Shown: one piece after another, positions 1-8,408 of the stretch | How the letters are laid out: every line of letters begins with the position of its first letter | How positions within the stretch are numbered: position 1 is the stretch's first letter | Origin: Haplomitrium mnioides | Taxonomy: Eukaryota > Marchantiophyta > Haplomitriopsida > Calobryales | Assembly (NCBI GenBank): GCA_049999725.1 | Contig: JBNGIS010017702.1 | Span: 1 to 35,030 of the forward strand | DNA: 35,030 nt | Direction of reading: 5' to 3' | The notes under the pieces: generated by a model | What the model was told of the DNA's origin: nothing | Databases searched by the model: none | The model's input: only the letters and a program-made list of their open reading frames with translations | Program-made: the position numbers and the translations under genes

Positions 1-605
1 CCCAGAATCGCGATGCTCCAGAACCAGCTTTGTGCATCAACAAAATTCAGAATCGAAAGGGAAAAAAGGGGGCGAAAAATCGCGATTAGGGTAATATGCG
101 ATTTTCGCAGGAAATCGCCCGTCGCTCTTTCGCAGTAGCTCGCCCATTGATTTTTGCAAGAAATCGCTCGTCGCCCTTGCGTAGGAACTTGCCCGTCGCC
201 CTCACGCAGGAACTCGCCTATCGCCCTCGCGTAGGAACTCGCCCGTCAAAAATCGAAAAACGCCTTACTCGAAAACAAAATATCGAGGAAGAGCAGAAGT
301 GAGTCGCGATGCTGCAACTTTCGAGAATATGGAGTCAGAGGTGAAAAATCGAACAGTCGAAAACAGGAAACTCGATTCCTATTCTTCGACGCATGTATGT
401 TCGACACCTCCTCACGTTCTCACGTTCTTAACACCCTGATGCTCAATACCTCCTCACAAACTCAAGCATGAGCTCGTAATCTGCTCTTAAAGACACTCGA
501 AGAAGTTTTGGATGACTGAGGATGAATCCTAAAGAGGACTCCTCATTTTTATATACAAACAAAGGTCAACAATCTGCTGACATACAAGTTGTCTCATAAT
601 AAATC
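1..605 (-). repeat. LTR-A family long terminal repeat, minus strand, left edge outside the window
   Basis: Read on the minus strand, this stretch matches the solo LTR at 24360-25257 in several blocks in the same order: a TATA-like site (around 545-555), a purine-rich block ending near atcctcag, the block ctccatattc followed by gcagc and a cgcga motif (around 300-345), and a block resembling cgaaaacaggaa with ttcctattcttcga (around 360-395). I infer an LTR of the same family (LTR-A). Its terminus lies left of position 1 or has decayed. It sits just beyond the RNase H end of the minus-strand gypsy fragment and in the same orientation, so it could be that element's 3' LTR after loss of integrase. 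That link is inference. Confidence 0.55.
110..250. repeat. 25-bp tandem repeat, about five units
   Basis: A unit resembling aactcgcccgtcgccctcgc plus gtagg repeats about five times. The last three units, from about 160, are close to identical; the earlier ones are diverged. The repeat lies within the LTR-A fragment and accounts for the locally high CG content. The open frame crossing it (96-302, plus strand) is low-complexity translation of the repeat and not a credible gene. Confidence 0.8.
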
Positions 606-615
606 AGTGGGGCAA

Positions 616-1313
616 CTACCATCCCAAATGGAAAAGATAGACAATACCATCGCAAATGGAAAAGATATGACGCTCCCTATCTTGGACCACCAAATATGCT
701 CTAACAAGAGTAGAGAAGACGTCTTCTTGTAGCTTTTCTCGAAAGCCGTCACTAGTTGCTTCATCAAAATGTAATATACTAGTATTTGCTATCTCTAGTG
801 TATTTATTCGATGATCCGATCTTCGGGACAATGCATCAGGAATGGTGTGGAACCTTCTCTGCTTGTACTCCAACTTGATATCAAAGAGTTGTAGTTGATC
901 TTCCTATTTATGATGACAACTTGTCATATTTTCCAAATGGATCGCTTGAAGCAATGGCTTGTGGTCTATGTACATAAGTGCAAGATTGCCCAAAAGATAA
1001 TATCTCCATATCTTGGTAGAATAAACCATTGCCAATTGCTCTCGATCTCTTGCAGAATAATTTCTCTCTCCGCATTTAATCGACGTGATATGAAGACAAT
1101 TGGATGAAGTTCATACTCAAACTCTTGCTGCAAAATTGCTCCAATAACAAAATTAGCAGTATCAAAATCAACTATACAACATCTTCTTGGATCATATGGC
1201 TTTAGAATCGGATAAGATGTCACCGCATCCTTGAGTTGTTGAAATGCCACTTGCTCTTTGTTGCCCATTGAAACTTTGCATCCTTCCCTAGCAAACCACA
1301 AGTGGTACAACAA
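616..1313 (-). pseudogene. Gypsy RNase H and linker, broken
   Basis: Two fragments in different frames. The segment 1313-966 encodes the RT-RNase H connection with EQVAFQQLKDAV, PILKPYDP, a DFDTANFVIGAILQQ stretch (normally D-A-S in intact RNase H) and PIVFISRRLNAER. The segment 873-616 encodes YKQRRFHTIPDALSRR, the conserved end of gypsy RNase H, then a short linker towards integrase ending at a stop at 616. A frameshift region near 880-960 separates them. Integrase, which should follow, is absent. Confidence 0.8.
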
Positions 1314-1463
1314 TATAAATGTAGTAATGAATGAATCTTTGATAAAAACTTGCTAATATGTTAAAATCTTGAATGTCCTTTGCATCATTTAGTGTTGGCC
1401 ACTCTGCAATAACCTTAACTTTCTCTTCCTCCATCTTGATGCCATCTGCAGACACTTTATTCC

Positions 1464-2255
1464 CTAGGTAAGTGACCTCTTGCTTCCAAAACTTATACTT
1501 AGACTTCTTGCAATAAAACTTCCAATTGCATAGTCTTTGTAGTACCTCCCATTGAGATGAACACGATGTTTAACTTCACTTTTACTAAATATAAGGATGT
1601 CATCCAAAAATGCCAACACTTGCTTATCCAATAACCCATCAAAAACTTGATGCATTTGAATTATAAATATTACTGGAGCATTAGTAAGACCAAATGTAAG
1701 AACCTTCCACTCCAAATGCCCATATCTTGTGCAAAAATCTGTCTTTGGTACATCACTTGGCTTGACTAGAATTTTCCAATAGCCACTTCGAAGATCCAAC
1801 TTGGAAAAGAATTGTGCACCACTCAAGTGATCCAACAAATCATCAATAGGAGGTAGAGAATATGCATTCTTTAGTGTTTGATTGTTCAATCCTTGAAAAT
1901 CTATACAAAGACAAAATCCATCATCTTTCTTTGGTACAAAAAAAACTAGAGCTCCTCAAGGAGAAGTATTATGCTGAATGAAATCCTTCTCAAGAAGATC
2001 CATCAATGTCTTTCGAAGCTCCTCTAATTTTTTTGGTGATAGCTGATCTATGGGTCAATTATAAGGAGTGCTTCCCGGTATCCACTCAATTGGAAAAGAT
2101 ATTCCTTGATCGTCTCGCAACCTCTTTGGCAAATCGTCTAGAAACACATCCGCAAACTCTTTCAAAGTATCATCTATTATTAAGGTAGGCGTACCTTTTC
2201 CCCCGTCCTTACTCAAGTTCATGATGGGCTTAATCCAAATAGCAAAGACATACAA
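1464..2255 (-). pseudogene. Gypsy reverse transcriptase, broken
   Basis: The segment 1889-1464 carries the RT palm: NAYSLPPIDDLLDHLSGAQF, then KLDLRSGYWKI (motif A), LTFGLTNAPVIF (motif B) and AFLDDILIFSKS (motif C, with LDD in place of the usual Y-V/L-DD context). The upstream part (about 2255-2055) holds the linker, with KEFADVFLDDLPKRL and GISFPIEWIPGSTPYN, in another frame. Stops between about 1890 and 2050 interrupt the fingers region. After about 1560 the C-terminal frame is lost. Confidence 0.82.
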
Positions 2256-2299
2256 CTATTGCTCCATTGAATCAACATGTTGAACTGACTTAGCCTTCT

Positions 2300-2660
2300 T
2301 CACTAATGGTGCCGAACACCCCAAAAGAGATTTCTTACCTTGTAAGGTAACTTGAATTTGTCATTTTGCCCAATCAAATTGAGCAGATCTATCTTCAAGC
2401 CAAAGAAATTCTAAAATGATGTCATATTGTACAAGTGTAGAAACAAATTGCATAGATTCCATATACTCTTTTCTAATTCTTAGAAAGAAACGCTTTTGAG
2501 ATCAAAACACGTCATGCTTTTGGCCATCAACCATAATCACAACACTATATTTGATAAGCCTATATTTTGCTTTGATTATCTTAGCACAACGTAGCAACAT
2601 AAAATTTTCAAAACTCTCACTATCTACCAACATTCTACAAGAGTGTTTCTCAATCATAAC
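2300..2660 (-). pseudogene. Gypsy aspartic protease-like remnant
   Basis: No long open frame. Minus-strand translation of this gap shows a stretch like CRMLVDSESFENFMLLRCA, which fits the retropepsin active-site region (normally D-S-G-A/S followed by a hydrophobic stretch) with the glycine replaced. Its place between gag and RT supports the call. The motif is altered and the frame broken, so it has no predicted activity. The zinc-knuckle segment expected between gag and protease is not visible and seems deleted. Confidence 0.5.
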
Positions 2661-2689
2661 ATCAAGATGGAACAAGGTACCTCAAATTC

Positions 2690-3186
2690 TTGTTGGAATT
2701 TTCATTCCATTAGAGCTTGCAAAGTTTTGAGAACGTTGTTTGAAATCATTGCTTCTTTGAACTCACACCAAGAAACAACATGAGCAACAAATCCACGTTG
2801 TGCTTGTTATATTTGATATCTCCACCAAGTATTTGCAACTCTTTCTAATTGGCTTCCACAAATAAAATTCACCGACTATCCTCTCTAATGTTTGTAGCTT
2901 CAAAATATTGTTCACAATTGAAGATGAAGTTCTTACAAGCACCACAAACCACCTTTCCATCATATGCTTTTGGCATTTGAAATCGCCCATAACTCTCTTC
3001 TTCTCAAAACATTGCGTTTTCTTTCATTCTCACTTCCAAAAGGTGTGAAAAATGTTCAAGTTGTTGTTCCATTGCTTGAACAATATTTGCTTGCAACTTG
3101 AACTTATATATTTGCTTGCTATAGAAATACTTTTGCAAAAAAGTATAAGAGAAAAAGTTGACCGTATCAGCCTTTTGAAATCTCAT
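2690..3186 (-). pseudogene. Gypsy gag (Retrotrans_gag-like) remnant
   Basis: Minus-strand reading gives a coiled-coil-like N-terminal piece (QAMEQQLEHFSHLLEVRM, about 3080-3010). Then, across a frameshift, come the motif NFIFNCEQYFEATNIRED and a later ANTWWRYQ-type motif. These match plant gypsy capsid domains, where F-x3-CE-x-YF and A-x2-WW are conserved. At least two frame changes and a stop break it up. Confidence 0.65.
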
Positions 3187-3234
3187 CTACAGCTCTTGGA
3201 TCTCTCTTGGATCTCTCTCTTTGATTTATCAACA

Positions 3235-3246
3235 TGGTATTAGAGC
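3235..3246 (+). other. Primer-binding site (initiator Met-tRNA type) of the copia fragment
   Basis: tggtattagagc differs by one base from the common plant copia PBS tggtatcagagc. It follows a CA-ended LTR-like sequence with no spacer. It fixes the left boundary of the copia internal region and its plus-strand orientation, which agrees with gag at 3830. Confidence 0.7.
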
Positions 3247-3829
3247 AAGTTCATGAATAAAGAGATTGTTCTTGAAAAGAAAGAAAGCATCTCATGGAAA
3301 TTGAGTCGATCTTCAACAAAAACAAAAGGATTTAGTGCTTCCTCGAAGCTGATTTCTGGCTACTTGCGATCTTGATTATTGGTCGTACAAACTTGGTCTT
3401 TGCCGATTTGTAATCCCGACTTTTGGGGATTCACGAACTGATTGTTGGTGCATCGGGACTCTGATTTTGTATGTCATGTATTGACACACATTTCATTAGC
3501 GAGTTGTGTCGTCATTTGTCTCTATATGATCTAGTGCTATTATTGTGAAGAACAACAACAATTAAAGGTCGCATAATTTTTATGTATACAAAGGTTTATG
3601 ATTCAAACGTATATCAAAGTCAGACGTACTGTATACCACGACTCTTGATTCAGATGCATATCAAAGTCAGCAATATTTCATTCTCTGCACATCACGAAGT
3701 CAGGTGCCAGTGACTTGCTGGCTGTACATCCTCATCGTATATTGTATAATCACATATTATATTGTATATCGTGATATCTAAGGTAGTACAAGAGGTGACA
3801 CTGATTTTCAAATTTCTCAAGGGTTCAAA

Positions 3830-4270
3830 ATGGTATATGGAATTTCTCAGATTATAAGTGAGAAATTAAATAAGAACAATTACAGTGTTTGGTTTGTGAG
3901 AATGACCAACTTCATCAAAGGTAGAGGTTTTTGGGATTTCATTACAGGTGCTGAAGTAGAGCCTGTGTTGAGCTCAAACCCATCCGCTATAGAAATGCAA
4001 ACATTCAAGATTTATATTGAGAAACTACATAAGTTGCTATACTGGCTTACCATCAGTGTTGATGATAAGATGATGGGATATGTATCTACATCAAAGACAT
4101 CCAAAGAAGCTTGGGATATTTTGAAGAATAGATATGTAGTCACATTAGATGCAAGAAAGCTCACACTATAGATGAAGTTTTTCAATTTGCAGAAAGAAAA
4201 ACTCAACATCAATGCCTATGCCTTGAAAATTAAATCACTAGCTGAACAACTAGTGAATTTAAGAGAAGAG
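3830..4270 (+). pseudogene. Copia gag (UBN2-type), one in-frame stop, truncated
   Basis: From the ATG at 3830 the frame reads SEKLNKNNYSVWFVRMTNFI, GFWDFITGAE, ISVDDKMMGYVSTSKTSKEA and AWDILKNRY. This is the typical plant copia gag N-terminal domain (N-Y-x2-W near the start, then a T-x2-EAWD-x-L block). A TAG at 4169-4171 falls where the family usually has Q, and the same frame continues (MKFFNLQKEKLNINAYALKI) to 4270. The zinc knuckle and pol are missing because the sequence changes abruptly to repeat R1. Confidence 0.85.
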
Positions 4271-4377
4271 TCGACCGGGTGTGTTTGAGTGTTTTTTTTT
4301 TTTTTTTTTTTTTTTTTTTGGGGGATTACTGAGCTTCTAGCCTGGCTGAGTCCTTCAGTTTGTATTAGTCATTTGTA
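4271..4377. repeat. Dispersed repeat R1, copy 1
   Basis: tcgaccgggtgtgtttgag, a pure T run of about 28, then ggggattactgagcttctag and on to agtcatttgta. The same sequence with few differences recurs at 14371-14461. Both copies start abruptly after retroelement sequence and diverge just after catttgta. R1 might be a short LTR end, a SINE-like unit or the edge of a larger non-coding element. No tRNA-like fold or autonomous relative is evident. Confidence 0.75.
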
Positions 4378-5542
4378 TTCCATTATATTTTATTGTTTTA
4401 TTGTCATTATTCCATCCTCCTCCTCTCTTCTCTCTCTCCTCTTCCTTCTGCTTTCCCCAGTAGATGTCATAAATCATGCAAGGCATGGAGGAGCCTTGTG
4501 AAATCATGAGGAGATGGAAGAAAATGCAAGTAGGATTGGGCAAACGGACTTAAAGAAAAGCAAGAGGGAAGCCAGACGGGGTGATCAAGAGTAGGGAAGG
4601 GAAATTCCAAATCCAAGAGGAAGGTGAGCAATTGGGAAGAGAGCCACATGCAGCGGGGCAGATCACGTATGAGGAGGTTGGCAGAACGCGAGCGGATTGA
4701 GCAAAAGATTGCAGGGGAACTACAAATCTAATGGGGGCGCGAGGAGGCGAGGAGGAGGACAGTCGGGATTCATGTGGAGGGCCATTGAGCGAGCGGGCCT
4801 AAAGTCGCAACAATGTGAAGAATTGCCCAGCGGCAACAAGCGACTTAAAAAGGAGGATGTCGCGCATGAATCCAGATAGAGAGAAGGCAGCTGTGCAAAT
4901 TCTGAGGACGAGGCTCTACGGTGGGTCGCCCAATTGAGAAAGAAAGGAATCTCTTTGGAATCGAAAGTTGATTGCGAAAATCAGACAAGAAGAGGAAGAT
5001 CTCTGTGAGGAATCAAACCAAAGGAAGAAAGGTATGAGGAACTTGGAAGACGGATCGGAAGTGGAGAGCCTTAGGTTAAAGGGTTCCGACTGGAGACCCG
5101 AAGTGGGGTCCCCAATTAAAAGGGATCCGTTCCGAGGTGTTTGACGGGTCGCAAGGTAAAGCGGGAAGGGCAAAATGGGGATAAGTGAAGCGGTGATTGA
5201 CAAAAAAGTGACTTGTCACCATTCTGCGACATGGATGATTGTTAGGAAGGCAACTACGAGGCTAAACATGAAGGGCAAAACAACGACTCGTCACAATTTT
5301 GGAGTGATTGCGAGAGTCCGTAGGGCGTTGCGGAAACGTGGCGTCTCCGACGTGCTTCACGGTATTCAATGGGCGATATGGCAGTTCCAGGGAGTTCACA
5401 GACCTTCAACGGAGAAGTGGCGGGCCCCGCAGATCTTAATGAGACTTAGCCTCCCTAAGTAGAGAGCCCAGTTAAGTGGGTTCCGAATCATCCTCCGATG
5501 TGAGGAGCCCGCTTAATAGGGAGCCGTTGTGAGGTCCAACCG

Positions 5543-5837
5543 AAGAAGCAAGGAAAGAGTGACGAAAAGGCGATCTATCGACGATCCGGCTAGAGGAAGA
5601 TCAAAGAGTGGCGAAAAGGTAATTTATTGATGGTCTGGCCAGAGGAAGATCAAAGAGTGGCGAAAAGGCAATTTATCGATGGTCTGGCAAGAGGAAGATC
5701 AAAGAGTGGCAAAAAGGCAATCTATCGACGGTCCGGCGAGAGGAAGATCAAAGAGTGGCAAAAAGACAATCTATCGACGGTCTGGCTAGAGGAAGAAGCA
5801 AGGGGCGATCAGCCAAAAGGGTGATCTATCGCAGATC
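5543..5837. repeat. 49-bp tandem repeat, six units
   Basis: Units start at 5543, 5592, 5641, 5690, 5739 and 5788 with a constant period of 49. The core is agaggaagatcaaagagtgg, followed by cgaaaaggcaatctatcgac and ggtctggc. The first and last units are the most diverged. The period is not a multiple of three, so the frame across it (5627-5824) changes reading frame between units, which argues against protein coding. Confidence 0.9.
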
Positions 5838-6086
5838 CAGAGATGAGAAAGACGAAAGTTCGAAGGAGTACGGGGCGACGCTGAAAGTTTGACGGGGGTT
5901 GAAGAGGAGTCCTTTATAGTTCATATATCAAGCATTTTCACAAAGGGAGCTTCGGGCGCAAGTTGTTCTTACCGCGAACTTTTCGGTAAGAGGGCTTCAA
6001 CGGCGGCAACGGTACCGTTCTTACTCGGCGAGGGAAGGACTCCGCGGATGACGTGGCACCGGCGGAAGAGAGGAGGAAGTCAGCGG

Positions 6087-6300
6087 GTCAACCACAGAAC
6101 CCATTCAAAGTGACAGTCCGCCTACCTCTTTGCGAACGGCGTCGGATGGCACGGTTGTGGATGACGTGGCATTCAGAGGTGGTCCGAGGGGTTGTCCGGG
6201 TCAAAGCTGAGTCAACCGCGGAACCCAGTCAACGCGAAGGTCAGACTACCCCCTTGCGGAGCGTCGTCGGACGGCGCGAGTCGGAAGGAGGTCAACCAAG
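6087..6300. repeat. Imperfect 124-bp direct repeat, two copies
   Basis: A block beginning gtcaaccacagaaccca (6087) recurs as gtcaaccgcggaaccca (6211). Both continue with a cagnccgcctacc-like or cagactaccccc block and then a gcggcgtcggatggcac-like block. Copies are well diverged. It lies beside the 38-bp array and shares its GC-rich character. Confidence 0.6.
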
Positions 6301-6442
6301 ACACGTGGTGGCTTGCGGGGGTTCGTGAGCCACTGCGAAAATGTGGCAACTTGCGGGAACCTGTGGGCGATTGCAGAAATGTGGCAGCTTGCAAGAACCC
6401 ATGGGCGACTGCGGAAACGTGGTAGCTTGCGAGAGTCCGCGG
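6291..6442. repeat. 38-bp tandem repeat, about four units
   Basis: Units start at 6329, 6367 and 6405 with a constant period of 38, after a diverged unit from about 6291. The core is gcgactgcggaaacgtggta followed by gcttgcgagagtccgcgg. Open frames on both strands here are translations of the repeat. Confidence 0.85.
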
Positions 6443-7937
6443 GCAAAATCGGAGGCATGGTAGCGGGGAAACAACTAAGGAAAATTGCAAATCAGCCCGC
6501 AAGATACGTCGGGTAGCCAATCTGCGGTGTTGATCCACGAACCCAACCCTCTCCGAGCAAATCTTTTCGGATTTCTCTGCGGAAAGACCCCTCCGACCAC
6601 TAACTTTGAGTCTACGCTCAACTTGCTGCTTCGGAGCAATCGAATTGGAGTCTGCTATGGGGTTGCTAATGTGGACCAGCGGCGAAGCAATTTCAAGTCG
6701 AGATTCTTCAAATGAGAGCATTGTAGATTGAGAACAGGGTTCAGCCAATTCCATCGCCAGCCTTCTCCAAAATTTTCCTCCCCCGACCCTGAAGGCTTCC
6801 AACATGATCGTTAAAACCGGACTGGCCACCAGGTGTCATCTTGCCAAGAAGCTGTTGCTAATGAGAAAAAACATCCAAAGTCCAACAAAGATGAGAGGAG
6901 CGATCTTGATCAAGAATTGCTCGAGGGTGACGCGCGCCTGCAAGGGGGTATAGATTAGATCGTTGCGACGTTTTAATGTTGATGTTGATGCAAAATTGAG
7001 TTGTGAGAGCAAGCTTGAAGAGGAAGAAGCAGCAAGGGAGAGGAGAGCATTCCAACCAAGATTCCCGTGAGGCGAGTAGACTCGTGCAGGGGGATTAGCG
7101 GGGGGAGGTGGACTGGAGGGGCGCTAAGAATTGTTGAGCGTGGAGCTCTAGAGTCTCAGGCAATCCAGGTGGACTCATCGTTGCGGGTGGACCAACATTT
7201 GGAGGTGGATCGCCACTTGAATTTGAAGGGAGCTCTTTTGGTATTGAATTCGAGGGAGGCTGCCAAGGGAGGATCTTGGGGCTTAGGGTCAACATTGTCT
7301 GTGAAAGAGCATCAATCATAAGGGCGCTTGGGGGCATTTCTGGTCAAATTTCTCAAGTGGAGCTAAGAGAAGAGTGGCTATGTGAGTGCCCGCGCACTAC
7401 AGAAAAGATGCATTTGCAACTCAAGGTGGAGTGGGTGGCCAGCAGTCAAGGGGACTATCTTCGAGAGGTGGAAGTTAAAGAAATCCTCTTTCGAGCATGA
7501 GGAAGTAAATTCAGGGCTTCTCGCGAGAGAAGTTGAAAAACTATCTGGATGAGAGTGTGTGGATGAAGGATTGGAAGAAGACTAGAGTTGTTGATGGAAG
7601 TTGAAGGAAAGTTTGGAGGAAAGATTGGTTCTTGAGCCACAGTAAGGCCTGCAATGTTGGCAAGACATAGTGCTTGTACTAGTGGATTTATGTTCATGTG
7701 CATTGTTAGATTTGTGTTATCTCTATAGTTCTGTGAAGTTCTTAGTGTTTAAAGTGTCTGCATACCATTTGTCTTATCTTGGGAACACCTTGGGAAGGGG
7801 AAGTCAGAACTAACAACATTGTATTATGGTATTTGGATGTTGGGACTTGTTTCCCTTTTGTATACAAAGTGATTGGGTCCAATTCTGGACTCATGAATTA
7901 TGTTTTGAATTGACTCAGCTGCATAACAGCCTACCCG

Positions 7938-8339
7938 TGTGTGTCATGGGAAAGTGAATGTGAAGGAGCAGGGTTGCTGCTGAAGCAACCATGGGCTAAT
8001 GGCCATGACTGTGAGGCAAACAAGACCCACTCAAAGATTCCCAGAGAGGACTTACCAAGAGGCCATTGTAGCCAAGAATCAGATGCCATGTTCTATCTGT
8101 CATTGTCTTCCAAGTGGCACCTTTCGAGGTTAAGGTCTGAAGGAGGGGTGCGTGTGCTCGAGTGTTGTGCTTGGGTGTTTTTAAGTGTTGTGCAGTCACT
8201 CCTGAGCTGGTGAGAAGGAGTTGGAGTCAATTTGGTGCAAAGCCCCTCTCATAAAAGGTCTCAAAATACTAGTCAGCCCTTAAGTGGGTGTAAATCGGTC
8301 GGAAAAGAGTTAAGGACCCGACCCCCGGGCTGACACACA
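7938..8339 (+). repeat. Putative 5' LTR of the plus-strand gypsy element
   Basis: It starts tgtgtgtc (7938-7945) and ends gacacaca (8332-8339), a perfect 8-bp terminal inverted repeat with TG...CA ends. A t-run and tggcgatcacgacgag follow at once, which suits a gypsy primer-binding site of the tggcg type. The length of 402 bp is plausible. There is no second copy in the window to confirm it, so the boundaries rest on the inverted termini and the PBS alone. Confidence 0.6.
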
Positions 8340-8344
8340 TTTTT

Positions 8345-8362
8345 TGGCGATCACGACGAGAC
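8345..8362 (+). other. Probable primer-binding site of the gypsy element
   Basis: tggcgatcacgacgag follows the T run just after the LTR end. Athila/Tat elements commonly start their PBS with tggcgccgttgcc-like sequence (Asp-tRNA type), and this shares the first five bases and the general shape. The tRNA partner is not certain. Confidence 0.45.
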
Positions 8363-8408
8363 AAAACAGTTTTGGAAAGCAACCTTGCGGTAATTTGTTG
8401 AGTAAACA

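Larger units (their letters stand above)
605..3190 (-). mobile_element. Degenerate Ty3/gypsy retrotransposon, internal region without integrase
   Basis: Read right to left, the order is gag (about 3180-2690), an aspartic-protease-like stretch (about 2640-2300), the protease-RT linker (2255-2055), RT (about 2000-1464) and RNase H (1313-616). This gag-PR-RT-RH order is standard for Ty3/gypsy. No integrase follows; LTR-A-like sequence begins instead near 605. Each domain sits in a different frame with stops, so the copy is dead. The RT motifs (KLDLRSGYW, LTFGLTNAP, AFLDDILIFS) resemble the chromovirus branch, but with no integrase or chromodomain this cannot be confirmed. The copia sequence to the right begins by about 3235. 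Confidence 0.85.
3235..4270 (+). mobile_element. Ty1/copia retrotransposon, 5' fragment (LTR end, PBS, leader, gag)
   Basis: An LTR-like end (caaca at 3230-3234) is followed directly by tggtattagagc (3235-3246), the plant copia primer-binding site for initiator-Met tRNA. A leader of about 580 bp follows, then a copia gag (3830-4270). Homology stops at 4270, where repeat R1 begins; no protease, integrase or RT follows. The LTR start cannot be placed; at most about 130 bp separate it from the gypsy gag on the left. Parts of the leader (about 3340-3480 and 3670-3715) weakly resemble the 3' half of LTR-A. Confidence 0.75.
4378..7937. other. GC-rich gene-free region with several tandem repeats
   Basis: I see no protein family or conserved domain in either strand over 3.5 kb. 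The open frames are short, rich in R, G, S and E, and track local repeats. The region holds a CT-rich stretch (about 4400-4460), a purine-rich part (4500-5100), tandem arrays of 49, 124 and 38 bp, and a more AT-rich end (7690-7930). It lies between R1 and the putative 5' LTR of the plus-strand gypsy. It could be a large non-coding retroelement (LARD-like) starting at R1, or degraded LTR/UTR sequence. Neither is proven. Confidence 0.5.

Noticed and set aside
96-302. Open frame of 68 codons rich in R and P
   Set aside because: It is translation of the 25-bp tandem repeat within an LTR fragment, with no domain and no upstream context.
4320-4377. tRNA or tRNA-derived SINE in R1
   Set aside because: The tagcctggctgagtcc segment vaguely resembles an A box, but no B box or cloverleaf can be drawn with confidence.
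5627-5824. Open frame crossing the 49-bp array
   Set aside because: The period is not a multiple of three, so the protein changes frame between units. No conserved domain is present.
6212-6829. 205-codon minus-strand open frame
   Set aside because: Much of it is the 38- and 124-bp repeats in reverse. Composition is repeat-driven, and overlapping frames on both strands are equally open.
7067-7500. Overlapping open frames in GC-rich sequence
   Set aside because: No domain, no homologous pattern, and several frames on both strands are open at once, as expected from base composition.
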